Of a DNA stretch of 64,000 nucleotides, positions 31,868-44,402 are shown one piece after another. Numbering within the stretch: the first letter of the stretch is position 1; every line of letters begins with the position of its first letter. A program made the position numbers and the translations under genes. The notes under the pieces were generated by a model. The model had not been told where the DNA came from, made no database searches, and saw nothing but the letters and a program-made list of their open reading frames with translations. The stretch is from Podospora comata. Taxonomy: Eukaryota > Ascomycota > Sordariomycetes > Sordariales > Podosporaceae. The stretch covers positions 2,232,001-2,296,000 of the forward strand of contig CP071499.1 in NCBI GenBank assembly GCA_017354895.1, read 5' to 3'.

Positions 31868-34818
31868 GGATGATGATGATGATGATAAAGAGGGGATAAC
31901 AAACTTCAATCCCTAAATCTTGAGATCAGACACACACAAAGAATATGGGGTGATGGAAGATGCAAGCGAAAATGGGCCGAGATGGGAATGGATCCCTTGA
32001 CCTGCAAGAGGCGTATAGCTGCAGATGGGGAATATGCAGATGTAGTGGATGTCTGTCTGTCTGTTCGTTCTACTCTACATTGGACAGATACCTTACCTTA
32101 ACCGCCCGCCGGCTCGTCTGGGGGACAGGCAGCAAAACGTCAAAGTGTGAAACGCGCTTATGCAGTCGGTTTGGGAGGAGGGAGATATCCTTCGGATTTT
32201 CTACTACAGTGATAGCTATCAAGCAGTATTTTGTTTGCCGGCTTGTACATGTCACCTGGATGTCAACGAGGCTCGAGAGCCATGCGAGCACACAGACTCG
32301 AGAGAGCAACGATGGGCCCAGGGATGATGGAATCGTCAAGGGAAAAATCCAACGGTCGGTCGCAGAAGAGGCAAAGGAAGAGACGCTGATGTGTTGGCTC
32401 GATCCAAGGTGTGGTTCAGGGTGTGATCGGGACACGGATGGAATTCCTTCGGGGATATAAATGGATATTTTCCTTATAGGGTTTTGCAGGCACGGTGATC
32501 ACACGGTTCGCTTCTTCTGCTTCTTCAGGTTCCCATCCTTGTCTTGCTCCGGCTCTTGAACCCGTAGAGCAGATATGGTAACGCGTGGTGGGGAATGGTG
32601 GAGGAGGGGTTCAGCTGGTGTGGACTGGAGGTCGAAATAAAATAAATAAATTCCTGTGAATTGGCCGTGAATGTGTGAAGCGGTAGTGTGAGCTGGGCTT
32701 TGCCAGGATCTTAATTACCGCCGGTATAGTCCGGGTTAGTGCCCTGTTTGAAGTTGAGTCACGCCTTGGGAAGCCATCACTATTAGTGCCAGCTACCCAG
32801 TTTTGAGAAGGATACACCATCTCTGGCACCCTCGGCTCGGTACATACATTCCACAAGAGATCTAGTAAATATCTGATAGTCCCGAAAATTTGCTGGGCCG
32901 GATCGCGAGAGGAGGAGATGGTTCACGATCTGGTGGATCGGTAAAATGATCAAAAAGAGGAGCCTCGGGCAGCCGGCCCCATCGTATGTGCATCATGTTT
33001 GCTAACGCTGGACTTGCCGATGCGATGCCGATATCTGGTGGATCCAGATGACACTTCCTTGACTATATGTATCGAAACGAGCTACGAACTTGGTCGATAC
33101 GGAGGCATGAGCTGGCCAATGATGTCATCTGCTACCATTCAACGTCCACCATTCGAGACGAGTACGAACTGATTCAAATGCCGGCGTCGAGATGGCGTGA
33201 AGCTGGTGCGGTCCGCAGAGTTGGGACCACGGAGAAAGATGGTGAGCAGATGGTGCCAGAGACGGCGAGAGGGTGCCGTTGAACGTTGGAGGGGAAGGTC
33301 GAGACGACGACCTGGTGTATGAAGTCGCTGCTGTCCTGGCCTGTCGTTGGTACGTCAGGGCAGTTGGGTTGAGGTTGATAGATCTGGCCCTCGACCTCGT
33401 TCCATGTCGGAAGCACTGCGACTCGAGATCCGACCGAGGGCTGCGATTGGTTGAGGGGCAAGATATGCGCGCCCGAAACGCGTAGGTTCGCGTCCAGTCG
33501 TTTGCACTTTGATAAACAAAAGCGCGACGGCGCCGTCTCCCGTTGGACGGTTGGGACGGTTAGAGAATAACTGCCAAACGTGCTCGACCTCTCTCAATCA
33601 ACTGGCTTCAACTGCCTCTCGACTGGCTCGCCGGCCCATCCGCCTTGCACGGCAGGCAGACTGAAGCAGAGGCAGAGGAAAGCTGCGTCTGCCGTGCACA
33701 TCGCCCATCTGCTCGGCCCAGTTCACTCAAGCACCGGGCGGCCAGGCCGGTCCCCAGTCCAGTCTCCTCCCTGCACCCTAGGGATCGTGCATCCCTCTGC
33801 ACAGCCCACTTTTTGCCCGTTCTAGTGAATTCACGAGAGGAATTTACGGGAGGGTTTTCTCCCTGCTCCTGTACTGTACTGTACTGTGCTCAGATATCTT
33901 TCCCACTCTTCATCCCGAAACGAAAAGAAGCGACGAAGAACACAGACAGGATACCTTACACTACATGGCAATAACTGTATACCTATTCTTGACGACATCG
34001 CCGAGAGCAGCATCTGCACATCTGGACCTGGGACCAGCTCAAGGCTTGAACCACCACTTACATAGACGACGACTTTCCTGCTCTGCCGCACCCCTGCACC
34101 CGAAGACGACTAGCCCCCCTCCCTGTCCGAGGTCAGCCCGCGTCTTCCCACTCGTCCACTCCGTTGGCCTGTTCTCCGCTCCCTGCCTGCTCGCTGCCCC
34201 ACCCCACGGCCTTCTTGGATTCTTGGAACAAAGTGTGGTGAGCTGGCAGACGGGCTCTCTTTCTTACACGCCCCCCCCTCCCCCAGCCAGACAGAGAGCA
34301 CATCCTTCTAGTACCCTACACTACCCTACTACCCGCCCGCGTCAAGCACCACCAACCTTACCTCCCTCGACTCCTCTCTTCCCTCCCACTTCCCCTCCCT
34401 CGATTCAACCTGACATCCGTATCGTGGAGAAGCAACGATAACCCCGCGTCACCAAGATCGATAACAATCATCGGTCTTCAGTCCTCTCACTCACTGTGCT
34501 GTGTCGCTCACTGTCGCCAAGCGCCCACCCTCATCCATTACACGAGAAGGACGACGGCCATCCCTTGCCTCACCACACCCCACAATTCCATCAAACCAGA
34601 TCCGCACCACAGGTGGAGGTAAGAAAAGAGCTTCAACAGTCTTTGATCCTTTCCCTCACTGTCGTCACACCATCTTCTTGTCCGATCGCTGTCGACGACC
34701 GGCTCCTTGCCCGGCCGAGCGCGTCCCGTCTCATCTCATCGACACATCAGCGACTGACCAACAGCTCAAGGGCACCATCGATATAACCACATCGCTCCAC
34801 TCCACAGCTCGGCCTGAC
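29355..34818. other. Long gene-poor interval with forkhead promoter and leader
   Basis: Some 5.5 kb separate PAN1 from the forkhead AUG and hold no gene I can recognise on either strand. The first kilobase is G/T-rich on the plus strand and should include the PAN1 3' UTR. A GAT/ATG triplet array lies at 31832-31887, AAGGTAGGT at 31522-31530, and a CTGTA tetramer-like array at 33869-33890. From about 33900 to 34800 the plus strand is pyrimidine- and CA-rich with short upstream open frames, consistent with a long transcription-factor leader, perhaps with a spliced intron starting at GTAAGA near 34620. Extent of transcription is inference. Confidence 0.5.
31832..31887. repeat. GAT trinucleotide microsatellite
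   Basis: About 18 near-perfect GAT units with one GAGGAT interruption in non-coding DNA. Expected to vary in length between strains. Confidence 0.9.
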
Positions 34819-37068
34819 ATGGCCAAGCCACCGCGTTTTCAGGCCTCTCAAGCCGGCTTCCCCATCTACGAGGACTTCAACTTCGACCAGACAGCTCCCA
34901 TCATCAGCAACGCGCCCATGCCTCCAGCACCGAAGCCGGCCCGACAGCCTCTCCAGAGCGCCGATGCCAATGTCGTACTGAACCCGCCCACATCTAGCTT
35001 TGTCAAGCAATCACCACTGAAGCCGAGTGCTCCACCATCCAATATGCCGCTCACCCCGATGAAGTCGTCTCGAAGCAGCAAGCTCAGCATGGTTCAGATG
35101 ATGCCGCCAAGCAACTTTCAGCAGCAAGGGACCGACTCGCCCGAGAAGAGACAACCTGTAATGTCGAGGTTCAAGACGGTCGCCCAAAAACCTCAGCAGT
35201 CCGACTTCAACATTCAGCAGTTCATGGGCAAGGAAAACTCACATCCCATGATTTTCCCCGCGCCACTCCAGCCACAACAGTTCAACCTCCCTCTGGAGCA
35301 TTATTACCAAAAACCGTCAGGAAAGCGATTGTTGGAGGCTGCACCGATCAAGGAACTGAGGCCCGCCAAGAAGCAAAGGGTGGACGACGCGCTGCCACCG
35401 CACGACTCATTCCCGCAGATTATCGACGATGGATCAAAGCCAGGACACAGCTATGCGACTTTGATTGGGATGGCCATTCTCCGCTCACCACAGCGACGAT
35501 TGACACTGGCTCAGATCTACAAGTGGATTTCTGACACATATTCCTTCTACAATGCCAACGATGCGGGGTGGCAGAACAGCATCCGTCATAACCTGTCTCT
35601 CAACAAGCACTTCATCAAGCAGGAACGACCCAAGGATGATCCGGGCAAGGGCAACTATTGGGCAATTGAACCGGGCGCAGAACACTTGTTCATGAAGGAA
35701 AAGCCCTCGAGGAAAGCGGCCGCCCCATCAGCTGAGAATATGCCGGTCATGTCGACGCGTCTCGAGCCCTCTCAACCACAAATGCCTCAATTTCACGAAC
35801 CGATTTTGCCGCCTCAGCTTCCCATCGCACCCAACTCTCTGCCGCAATTACCGCCAATGCCATCATCGCAACAGCTAGCTCCTGCAAGCCACTTGCCGGA
35901 GCTCTCATCCGACGCCACCATTCCAGCTTCCGATCTGGCCACCGTCGATGACGGGCATGACAGGCTTGGGGAGAGTGACCTTCACGACAACAACCTGTAC
36001 TCTCCTCTGCCTGCGGCCATGCACTCCTCGCCTCCCGTTCCCAAACGTGTGGAATCGAGACACAGTGACACCCCCCCACCTCAGAGGCGGGGACATGGTT
36101 CGTCGGTCAGCAAGTCGCGTACTCGGCGTTCGTTCATGGATGATAGCGGGTACATTTCCTCCCTCGAGTCGTCAGTAATGCGTCCTGGGCGGGACCACTC
36201 CAAGCTACTCACCTCTGAGGCTGATCGTCCGCGTCTTCGTAGAGGCCTGGCCGAGGAAGAGATTGTCCGTCTCCGCGCCTCATCTTACGACAGCCCCTCA
36301 AAGGGCCGCTCTCAGGGCTACGTTCCGCCTTCCTCGTCACCTCTGCGGCAGCCAGCTCATAGCAACGCTGGGCAAATGCTTCCGCCGTTGACCCCTGCCA
36401 TGAAGCTCAAGGCGCCCCCCAAGCCACCAGCGTCAGTCTCGCCTAGCACCAACTTGCGCCTTCACCGAGAAAGCATCCAGTCCATGGTGGACGGGGACTC
36501 GCCCTACAAGCGCGTCGCGGCTATGTGTCCCGAAGTGCAGCTCACCCCCGGCTATCTCATGGATGATTTGTTCGCCAACTTCGAGCATACCAAGGACGAC
36601 GAATTTCCGGAGTTCGACATCTTCAACGAGACGTACACTTCGCTCTATGCTCTGTCTCCTGCCGGAATCGCGCCCACCGGCTCGCCTGTGAAGCGCTCTG
36701 TGAGGAAGCAGAGACTGGAACGCTCGCATTCCACGGGCGCGTTGAGCGACCTGGCCGCTCCCTTGTCCAACAATTCTGCGAGCTCGGCGTCTTTCCTCAA
36801 GGTTCCTGCTCAGCCGAACAATCTGATGCTGGAGACACCGAGCAAGGTCTTTGATGGCCTTCTTTCATCGCCAAGCAAGCTTTTCCACGACCTGCAATCG
36901 CCATCCAAAATGCCAGCGGCGCTCAACGGTGAGAATCTGGCCCCCTGGCTCTCCATGGATGACCTCTACGCGCCTGATGTCCTTGGAGAGGAGAGTAACG
37001 ATTTCCAACCGATTGACATGCTCGCTGGGTTCGAGAAGATTGGCTCAAGCAGCTCGCAAGCATCGCGC

Positions 37069-37131
<63 letters not shown>

Positions 37132-37191
37132 AACAACAATCGGCCCTCTCAAAAATCGAGCCTCACCCGCTCGTACACTACCAAGTTTTGA
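34819..37191 (+). CDS. Forkhead transcription factor (Hcm1/Sep1-like)
   Basis: One exon, 790 residues. A forkhead winged-helix domain occupies about residues 208-295: HSYATLIGMAILRSPQRRLT, IYKWISDTYSFY, the recognition-helix motif WQNSIRHNLSLNKHFIK, and GKGNYWAI. No FHA domain is visible, which favours Hcm1/Sep1-type regulators of cell-cycle and septation genes over Fkh1/Fkh2; this subtype call is inference. The rest is Pro/Ser-rich and likely disordered, with short conserved-looking blocks such as LTPGYLMDDLF and NLAPWLSMDDLYAPDVLG that could be activation or docking segments. Near the C-terminus residues 751-774 are 24 consecutive Asn, followed by RPSQKSSLTRSYTTKF. The frame is open further upstream (to about 34501) but lacks an ATG there, so MAKPPRFQ is the best start. 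Confidence 0.9.
37069..37140 (+). repeat. In-frame AAC microsatellite encoding poly-Asn
   Basis: Twenty-four AAC/AAT codons in a row, all but two being AAC, inside the forkhead gene. The near-pure repeat at DNA level implies recent slippage expansion rather than selection for Asn alone. Confidence 0.95.
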
Positions 37192-39906
37192 GGGGTCCAT
37201 GAATCCATGAGTTTATAGGGCCCGTGGTTTGTGTTCCCTTGTCATTCTCGCATACCACTTTGCAAGACGGGGAAGGAAAGCACAAGATGACGACAGTTAC
37301 GACTGATGACGGATTACACTCACATATGTGGCGGCTGAGGGGGGACTCGCACACACACACAACACAAGTATTGGTTTGCATTATATGGGGTTAAAAGGGG
37401 CTGGCGCGCTTCCAGCCTCACGGCTGCTTCTTCTTCCAGATGTGGATGATCTTTTGGGGCGGCTTGGGGGGGTGGGGGGGAATACTTTACTTGGTGTGGG
37501 ATTATCTTGTCGTAATCACGAATACTTAATGAAGGGATGGGTTCTTTGTTTTTCAATAGGGGGGGTTGGGTAAACCGGAGTATATAGGGGGGTACCACAC
37601 ACACAACATACACAACAACAGCAAGGGAAGGGTCAAACGGGACAACAACAGCATATTCTGGACTTGGGAAGCGTGTTTAGCTTTGGGAGCGAGCTTTGTT
37701 TTTGTGGCTTTTTTTCTCTTCTCATCCTGGCTTTTTTGCTGTTCTGCGGAGGATTTTTTTTTCAGTGAGGTTTTGATATCTCTTCTGGATTTTTCGGTTC
37801 TTTCTTTTCACCGGCGGCCTGGATTGCGTTGTGTCTTTTTTTTCGGGATATATGGATTGGGACTGGGTTGGTTGGGGCGGGAATTGTATTTGGAGATCCA
37901 TTATAACATGTATGGATTGGGCTTCTGTGTGTGGTCGTGGTTGGATCTGGGAGCTCATTTCTGTGTTGGGTTATATCGATCTGTTTAGGGGGATATCTTT
38001 GTTTGGATTTCCTTTACAGGATCTGTGGGAATACCTGGGTTGGGAATTTTTATTTTCTGTTGAGAATCATCAATCTGATTTTGCGCTTTGCGGATTTGTT
38101 GTTCTCTTCTGTGGACATTATTGACTTTTGGCTTTGACATATGTACAGGTGAATGTGTATAAAATGATGTGATGTGTGGGTAGGGGTTCACGTGTGTGAA
38201 AATAATTAAGGCTTGACTTTGACTTTGCCCTGTTGAAGATGCTTTTGGAACGTGATGTTTGTATCAGGACCAAACTGAGACTATTTCCCAGACCAAGAAC
38301 CAGGTTCAATAGGTCTTCACTCCAAACCTGAAAAATTACACTTGAACAGCTCTAACGCAAGAACGACCATCCTATCTACATCTCAAAAACATATCCCCGT
38401 GTGAGAGCAAGCACCAGAAATGTCCTAACATAGACCTCCCACTTTGATACGTAAAGAGGCAAAGAAAGCCCAGAGTCCACTTCACACCTCAGGATCCAAG
38501 CAATCTACCCCAAAGGGCAAACACCAGGGAAATAGTCACTGCATCTCTGATCTTGTCTTTTCTTCTTTCATCCCCAAACAGGCCTAAGCTCTTCTTTTCA
38601 TAGTATCAAACCCTCCCCAAACTCAGTCTCACCCTCCTGTATATTTCTAGACCAAACAACAAGCAACCTCAACAACTTCCACTCAAAAAGGAGAACAAAA
38701 CAATCGGCATCCATCAATCCCTAGAAAATACCAAATCCAGTTCTTTAACCACGTATTGTGCGTACCATAGCCATCTCGCTTACTGGTTCATTGGTTTACA
38801 TTTGGTTTATCTGTGTATATAGCAAAAGCAAAGTCTCGCAAAGAGAAACAATCTCCCCTCCCTCAAAATCTACCACCCCCCCATCCCCCCAACTCCACTC
38901 CATCATTCACCCACCCATAAAGCAACACCGCCCTCTCAAATCAGTCTATATCCTACAAAAAACACCATCCTCTTCAAACAGTCTATATCTTACAAAACAC
39001 TTCCTCATCCCCCCCTCCCATTATCTGTACACAACAACAGCCTATCTTATCAACACACTCACTGTCAACAAACACTCCTTCCCTCTCTTTCTACCTCTCT
39101 CTCGAACGCGACAGAATCATATATATGTATAAGGGAAAACCAGGGAAAAACACCACAACAAAAATTGTGTTGTACAACCTACCGCAAAAGGGCAACGTTG
39201 ACATAAACGAGTGTGTGGTTGGTCGCCAAGAGCAAAGCAAGCAAGGAATGTAAAGCTGTTGCAGTGGTGCTGGGAAAATTTCATTCTTGGCTGTACAAAA
39301 GCAAGGTAGGGTGGATAGCTGAGAATGGTGTGTGATGATGGCTATCATCGTGCGGTTTACAAGAAAGAAAGAAAGAGGAAGAGGCGCAATCAATGGCAAA
39401 GGGCACAAGGAAAAATAAAACAACCAATGGGTAATTAAGAAGGGCAAGCCAGTTAGAGGTAGTAGCAGATGTGATGATAAGTCAAAGTCGGTGGGAATAC
39501 AAGGTAGATAGGTATTGTAGATAAGGTAAAGGGGTAATATGTGCCCAGCGAAAAAAACAAAACAAAAAGATACCGCGTGGTATAAGGTAAGGATAAGTAG
39601 GTAGGTAGGTAAAAATGTGTAGCAGGTAAACCACCACCACCACCGCCATCACCTGGTACCCAGCATCCAAAGAACACCATACCACCCGCCCCAACCAACC
39701 ATCAAAACCACCCATCCCCCTTCCTCCTCCTCCAAATCTTCCACCCCAAAAATAAACCCCCTTGTTGTTACCCCTTAGATCCCATCCCATCCCATCCCAA
39801 TATTTTATGTATTGCCGTTCGCCCAAGTAACCCATAGCTCCTCCTTCGCTATAACTCCCTTTTCGCCTCAACAACAAAAAAGTACAATTCGCGCCATTAT
39901 TTATTG

Positions 39907-39939
<33 letters not shown>

Positions 39940-41039
39940 ATTTATCAACGAGAAAACCCCCTTTGTGGTAAAGACAAGAAAAAGAGATGGGGGGAAAATT
40001 ACACAAACCACATCGCCATAAACAAGACCACCACCCCTGCCACAGCAACAACAAGTTCAACGCATGATTTTAAACACAGAAAAAGGAGTGTAAATAAACT
40101 TTGGTTTCAAAAACACATAAAAAGCAAATAAACTCCACGCTTTCAAACACAAGACAAATAAAATCAAAAACATCTCATCAACCCATCCATGTAAGTTGTC
40201 GGTGTGTGTGTTCGTACGATATGTCCCGGTTCGGTTGTCCCCGATATTTGTTTTCCCCTCAACGACCATGAGGGGAAAGGTTTTAAATAGCAAAGAAAGA
40301 AAAATAAAAACACATCTGAAAGAGAGAAAAAAAACCGCAGCAAAGTAATAACAAACATCATTTGGAAGCTAACCAGCCATCAACGACACCCAGCCACTCT
40401 GACAAACATCAGGTGTTGGGTGTTACTACTATGGCCCCTCCAAATGAGAAAAGCAAGCCCAAGCCCCATAACCCATAACCACAAGCCCACGACACAAAAG
40501 TCGGCGTCGCATCCCACTTCCCATTCCGAAACCTAGGTACGTAAAGTACGAGGAAAGCAAAAGAAAAAGAAAAACGTCATGTTGGGTATCCTTTTGTCCA
40601 TGTCTATTCCCTGTAAATGTGTTGTTTGTGTGTTTCGGGAAGACTGACCGTAATTGCCGTATAAAGGTGGTGAGTGTATGCGGTATGCTCGGGTATGCAA
40701 CGATGAAAAGAAAGCCCCCATTCGCCAATAGATCAAAAGGCAGAGATGAAACCCATTTGAGCAGATGGAACCCGTGGTGACAATCCAAGGCGCGCTTTCC
40801 AGATATACAGAACCAAAACATGTTTTGGTGAAGAATTAAGAGTGTGGAGTAATCGAGGCGCCCGAGGTGTGCAATGTAATGAGCAAAGTGCCTGTCCATG
40901 TGGGTAAAGGACCAAAATCTCAGCGGAAAAGCGTAGGGCCCAAAAGGGCCGAAGATTAAATCGCAATATCGGTGAAAGGAAGGCAAGGCAAAGAGAAGCT
41001 TGGGGATAGACATGGCACTATGCCACCGGTAGAGAAGAG
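37192..41039. other. 3.8-kb gap between convergent forkhead and Pumilio genes
   Basis: No gene is recognisable, yet the gap is very long for convergent neighbours. From 37192 to about 38310 the plus strand is G/T-rich with T runs. From about 38320 to 40400 it is A/C-rich, meaning the minus strand is G/T-rich. Each half therefore looks like 3' UTR of the gene it abuts. A GTT array sits at 39908-39939, oriented against the local trend, and GTAGGTAGGTAGGT at about 39598-39611. A Pumilio-type TGTATATA occurs on the plus strand at 38814-38821. Confidence 0.5.
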
Positions 41040-43975
41040 TTAGACCTCGTCGGCCTGGTCCTGAATGTTGACCGTCGCGTCTGTCGCGGCAGGTTTGGCA
41101 TCCGTTTGACCGATCGTCTCCTCGACGGCACTCTCGCTAGTGCTTGGCGGACTGCTTGAAGGGCTGTTCGGGCCCATCGTGAGGTTTGGAGTCGGCACCG
41201 CCGAGCTCACGTCGACGTGAAGGCCAGGAGAAGTCGGGGCCGTCGACGAAGGTGTGTAGCTGGTGATGGCGTTGTGCAAGCGATCAACTCCGGCAATTTG
41301 CTTGCCCGTGCACATCTTCTTGATGGATGCAAGAAGCGGTCTCACCTCATTGACCAGGACATCCCTATCCTGGCCTTGCAGCTCACTGAGGAGGGTTTCT
41401 AACTGGGGTTAGCTTTCTGAGTATCACAAGATATTCCGAGGGACTTACGGAGGACGTAGTTGCCGAACTGGTCCTTGGTCAAGGATACCAAGAAAGAGTT
41501 GCCATCATCTCCTCGGGACATGAAGCGGTCCCTGATGTCGCGCTGTTGGTCAGCCGTACCATGCTTGATGCACTTCTCCACGACGTTGGAGGCGAACTTG
41601 TGCTTGGAGAAGATGGGCAGCTGAGACATGACGAGGGCAACCATCTTGGAACGGTCATCGGGAGAGCCATCCGTGATGACATGCTGCGTCACATAGTTGC
41701 CGTACTGGTCCATGATCAGCATCTGGGCGCAGCTGTGCAGCTCCTTCATGATGGACTGCTTGTCTGCCTCGTTCCCATGCTCAAGAGCACGCTGGATCAC
41801 ACGGCACCCATACGCATGCGACGACAGCTCGCTGACACGTCCCCTGAAGCAATCGAAAATGAAACCAATGTGTTGCCGAGGCACTGTCTGAATGATCTTC
41901 TGGACAACGTGGTTTCCGTTCTGGTCCTTCACGATTGTGAGAATCTCGGGCTCGAGTTCCTTGACCAACTCAGCCTGTTGCTCAACGAGCACGTGCGAAA
42001 GAGCCTATTGCTAGTCAGCGCATGAAAACAAAACAAGAAAGCAGAGAAGCTCACCTTCTGAACAACTCGGCAGGCGTACATCTGCATCGAGAGTTCAACA
42101 ACCTTGCCCTTCATGGCCGCAGCAAGCACTTGCTTCTGGGCTTGATTCCCATGCTCAAAGAACTTTTGGATGACATAGTTGCCAAACAGATCCTTCATCA
42201 GCACGATGGCATTGGGCTCAATCTCATGGAAGACCTGATTCTTGTCATCACTGTTGGCCGTCTCAAGCTTGTTCTGGATGAAGCGAGAGCCGTGCTGGTC
42301 ACCACTGAACTCCACAATGAAGCCATAGATGTCCTTGAGCTCGAATCGCTTGCTGGACTTGTTCCCAGTCTTGAACTCCTCCAGCTTCAAGCTCCGCACT
42401 CCCCTGGCTGGGTCCCGGTCACTGCTTGGGCGAACCGGTGGCACGCCGTTATGAGCAAATGGATACTGTGGAAGTGGGTATCCCGGAAACTGCATTGGCT
42501 GTCTGCCATAGACAGCGTCATAGGGGCTTGGTGCGTACTGTGGGAAGTTATAATACCCATTCTGGTAGTAGGGTGACTGCGGTGGGAAATGGGACAAGCT
42601 GCGCCGGTCTGCTTCAGGCCCCGATCGAAGGTCGCGTGATACCGGTCTTGACCATGAATCGATGGCGGGTGTGAAGCTTCGTGGGCTGTTCAACCCCACG
42701 CCAGTCGCACCAGCACGGTACGTGCTACCGGCAGGCGAGCTGCGATCAACTCCAGAGCCCCGCCTGTCCAGGGAGATGCTGTTGGAGTAGCTATCCCGCG
42801 AGTGTCCAGCCTGGTACCCTTGGCCATGATCCCAAGGCTGGGAGCCTGGATTCAGCTGGAAATCCTGCGAGCCGTTACCGAATGACTGCAGATTTCCCAA
42901 AGCGTTGGAGCCTCCATTGAGACCAGAACCAATGGCCATGCGTCCCAACCGCTCTGGGAGATCATCATCGGGAATTTGCTGCCCCATGTTGTTGTGGTCG
43001 TAACTTCTTGGGTTCTGGCCATGGAAGGACCCGGTTGGCCCGTTCAAAGAGGGACGTTGGGAGTGAATCGAAGTGTGAGGTGTGCCAAAGGGATAGTCGG
43101 CATACGGGGCCCCCTGGCCGTGCAAATCATTGTCTGACTGGCCAGAAGTGGAAAGGTGATCCCGCGAGTGCCCATTTCCCAAGAAAGACTGGTCTTGCAT
43201 AGATCGGGAAGCTGGGTACCTGCCGACAGGCTGTTCAGGTTCGCCATTCAGGTTGCTGAATGAGTTGTCCTTGTCATCAGTGAAGTCAGCATACTGCGAC
43301 GTATACTTGGGAAAGCCATTCTTGGCATCCTTTGAGCCACCCAAGGCACGTTGTGTCATTGTCTGTGACCCCGAATAGTAAGGCATGCTGCCTGACATGT
43401 CAGGAAGCTGAACCTCTGAGCGTGTTCGGTTCGGAGATGTCTGACCAGACACGTTGCGGTTCTGGGAGTTATCGTTTGAGTTCCAAGGGCCTCCGGGCCT
43501 GCCCCATGGATCGATTTCCGATGTGGATGCCAGCGCACCGGACCCCGAGGGGGTAACAAATCCGTCGTTAGAATCTCCACCGCATGTTAGTTAAGCCTTC
43601 TCACGGAGCGCCTGACTGGAAAAACATACCTCTGGCGCCCACAGCCTCCCTGCTCTTCACAAAGCTGTTGCCAATGGTGTTGGTGTTGGACCAGATGCTG
43701 GTGCCGCTTCCCCAGGTATTTGGCGCCGGGAATGTGTTTGTGATGGGCTGGGAGCTCTTCTCAATACCGTTTGCGCCGTTGCCTGTGGAGCTTGGGGCAA
43801 GGTTCGGGAACCTGCTTGGTCGAGTCTAGAAGATCAGTCAGAACGTCAGTACCAGATTCGGGCAGCCATATCCTTCCAAGGCAGGAGCGAATGCGTCTCT
43901 CGTATATGGGAAGCAACTTACCGTGCCTGCCATGGTTGTGCCGTTGGTGGATAGCTGTGTGCTAGAAGACGTCAT
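41040..43975 (-). CDS. Pumilio-family RNA-binding protein (Puf3-type)
   Basis: Five exons (43975-43922, 43825-43630, 43574-42055, 42004-41449, 41398-41040) encode 894 residues. The N-terminal half is disordered, Gln/Ser/Pro-rich, with the Trp-containing motif [19 protein letters not shown] seen in Puf3 relatives. Eight PUF repeats follow (roughly residues 490-850). Their base-contacting triplets are readable: [49 protein letters not shown] and FGNYVLQ. By the standard PUF code, repeats 8 to 1 specify U-G-U-A-U-A-U-A. Puf3 proteins bind such sites in 3' UTRs, mainly of mitochondrial-protein mRNAs, and control decay or translation; that role is extrapolated. Intron 4 interrupts repeat 8 and splits its VLQ glutamine codon. 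A Ser/Thr/Pro tail of about 90 residues ends the protein. Confidence 0.93.
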
Positions 43976-44373
43976 TGCAACCTCGGGGTAAGAGAGGTGG
44001 AGATGGCTTTTATGGATTCGCAGAAGAGCCGTATTCCCAGTGAATACAGGATCCGCCCGTGATAAGGGAAGCTTGACGGTCGTGGAGCCGTCGTGGTGGC
44101 TGCGGGGAAGTCGGCGCCTTTATACGGGGCGCAAACGAGAGTGGAAGCCTGCCCACACAGGTCCGTGGCACTCGAGCGATTGGGGGTCCGAAAGGGTAGT
44201 GGGCTGTTGCCGATAGCCTCGAATGCAGTAGAAGTGATGCAGCAGCAGAGGATGCCGAGAGAAAAGCGCAAAAGGCTATGCGTGCCGTCTATAGATCATG
44301 GATATACACCGTGGGTATCTCGATAAGAAAGTCGCAGTAGACACCAGAGAGGTTGAGCTTCAGAGGCAGGAGC

Positions 44374-44402
44374 GTCAGTCAGTCAGTCAGTCAGTCAGTC
44401 AG
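44374..44402. repeat. CAGT tetranucleotide microsatellite
   Basis: Seven perfect GTCA/CAGT units about 400 bases upstream of the Pumilio start codon, probably within its leader or promoter. Confidence 0.95.

Noticed and set aside
34501-34818. Upstream extension of the forkhead protein by 106 codons
   Set aside because: The frame is open but lacks an ATG; the sequence is leader-like (CT/CCA-rich) and MAKPP is the first in-frame ATG.
39482-40060. 192-codon minus-strand frame with Asn run and aromatic/Gly-rich tail
   Set aside because: Low-complexity translation of a GTT/AAC array and G/T-rich DNA; no family resemblance.
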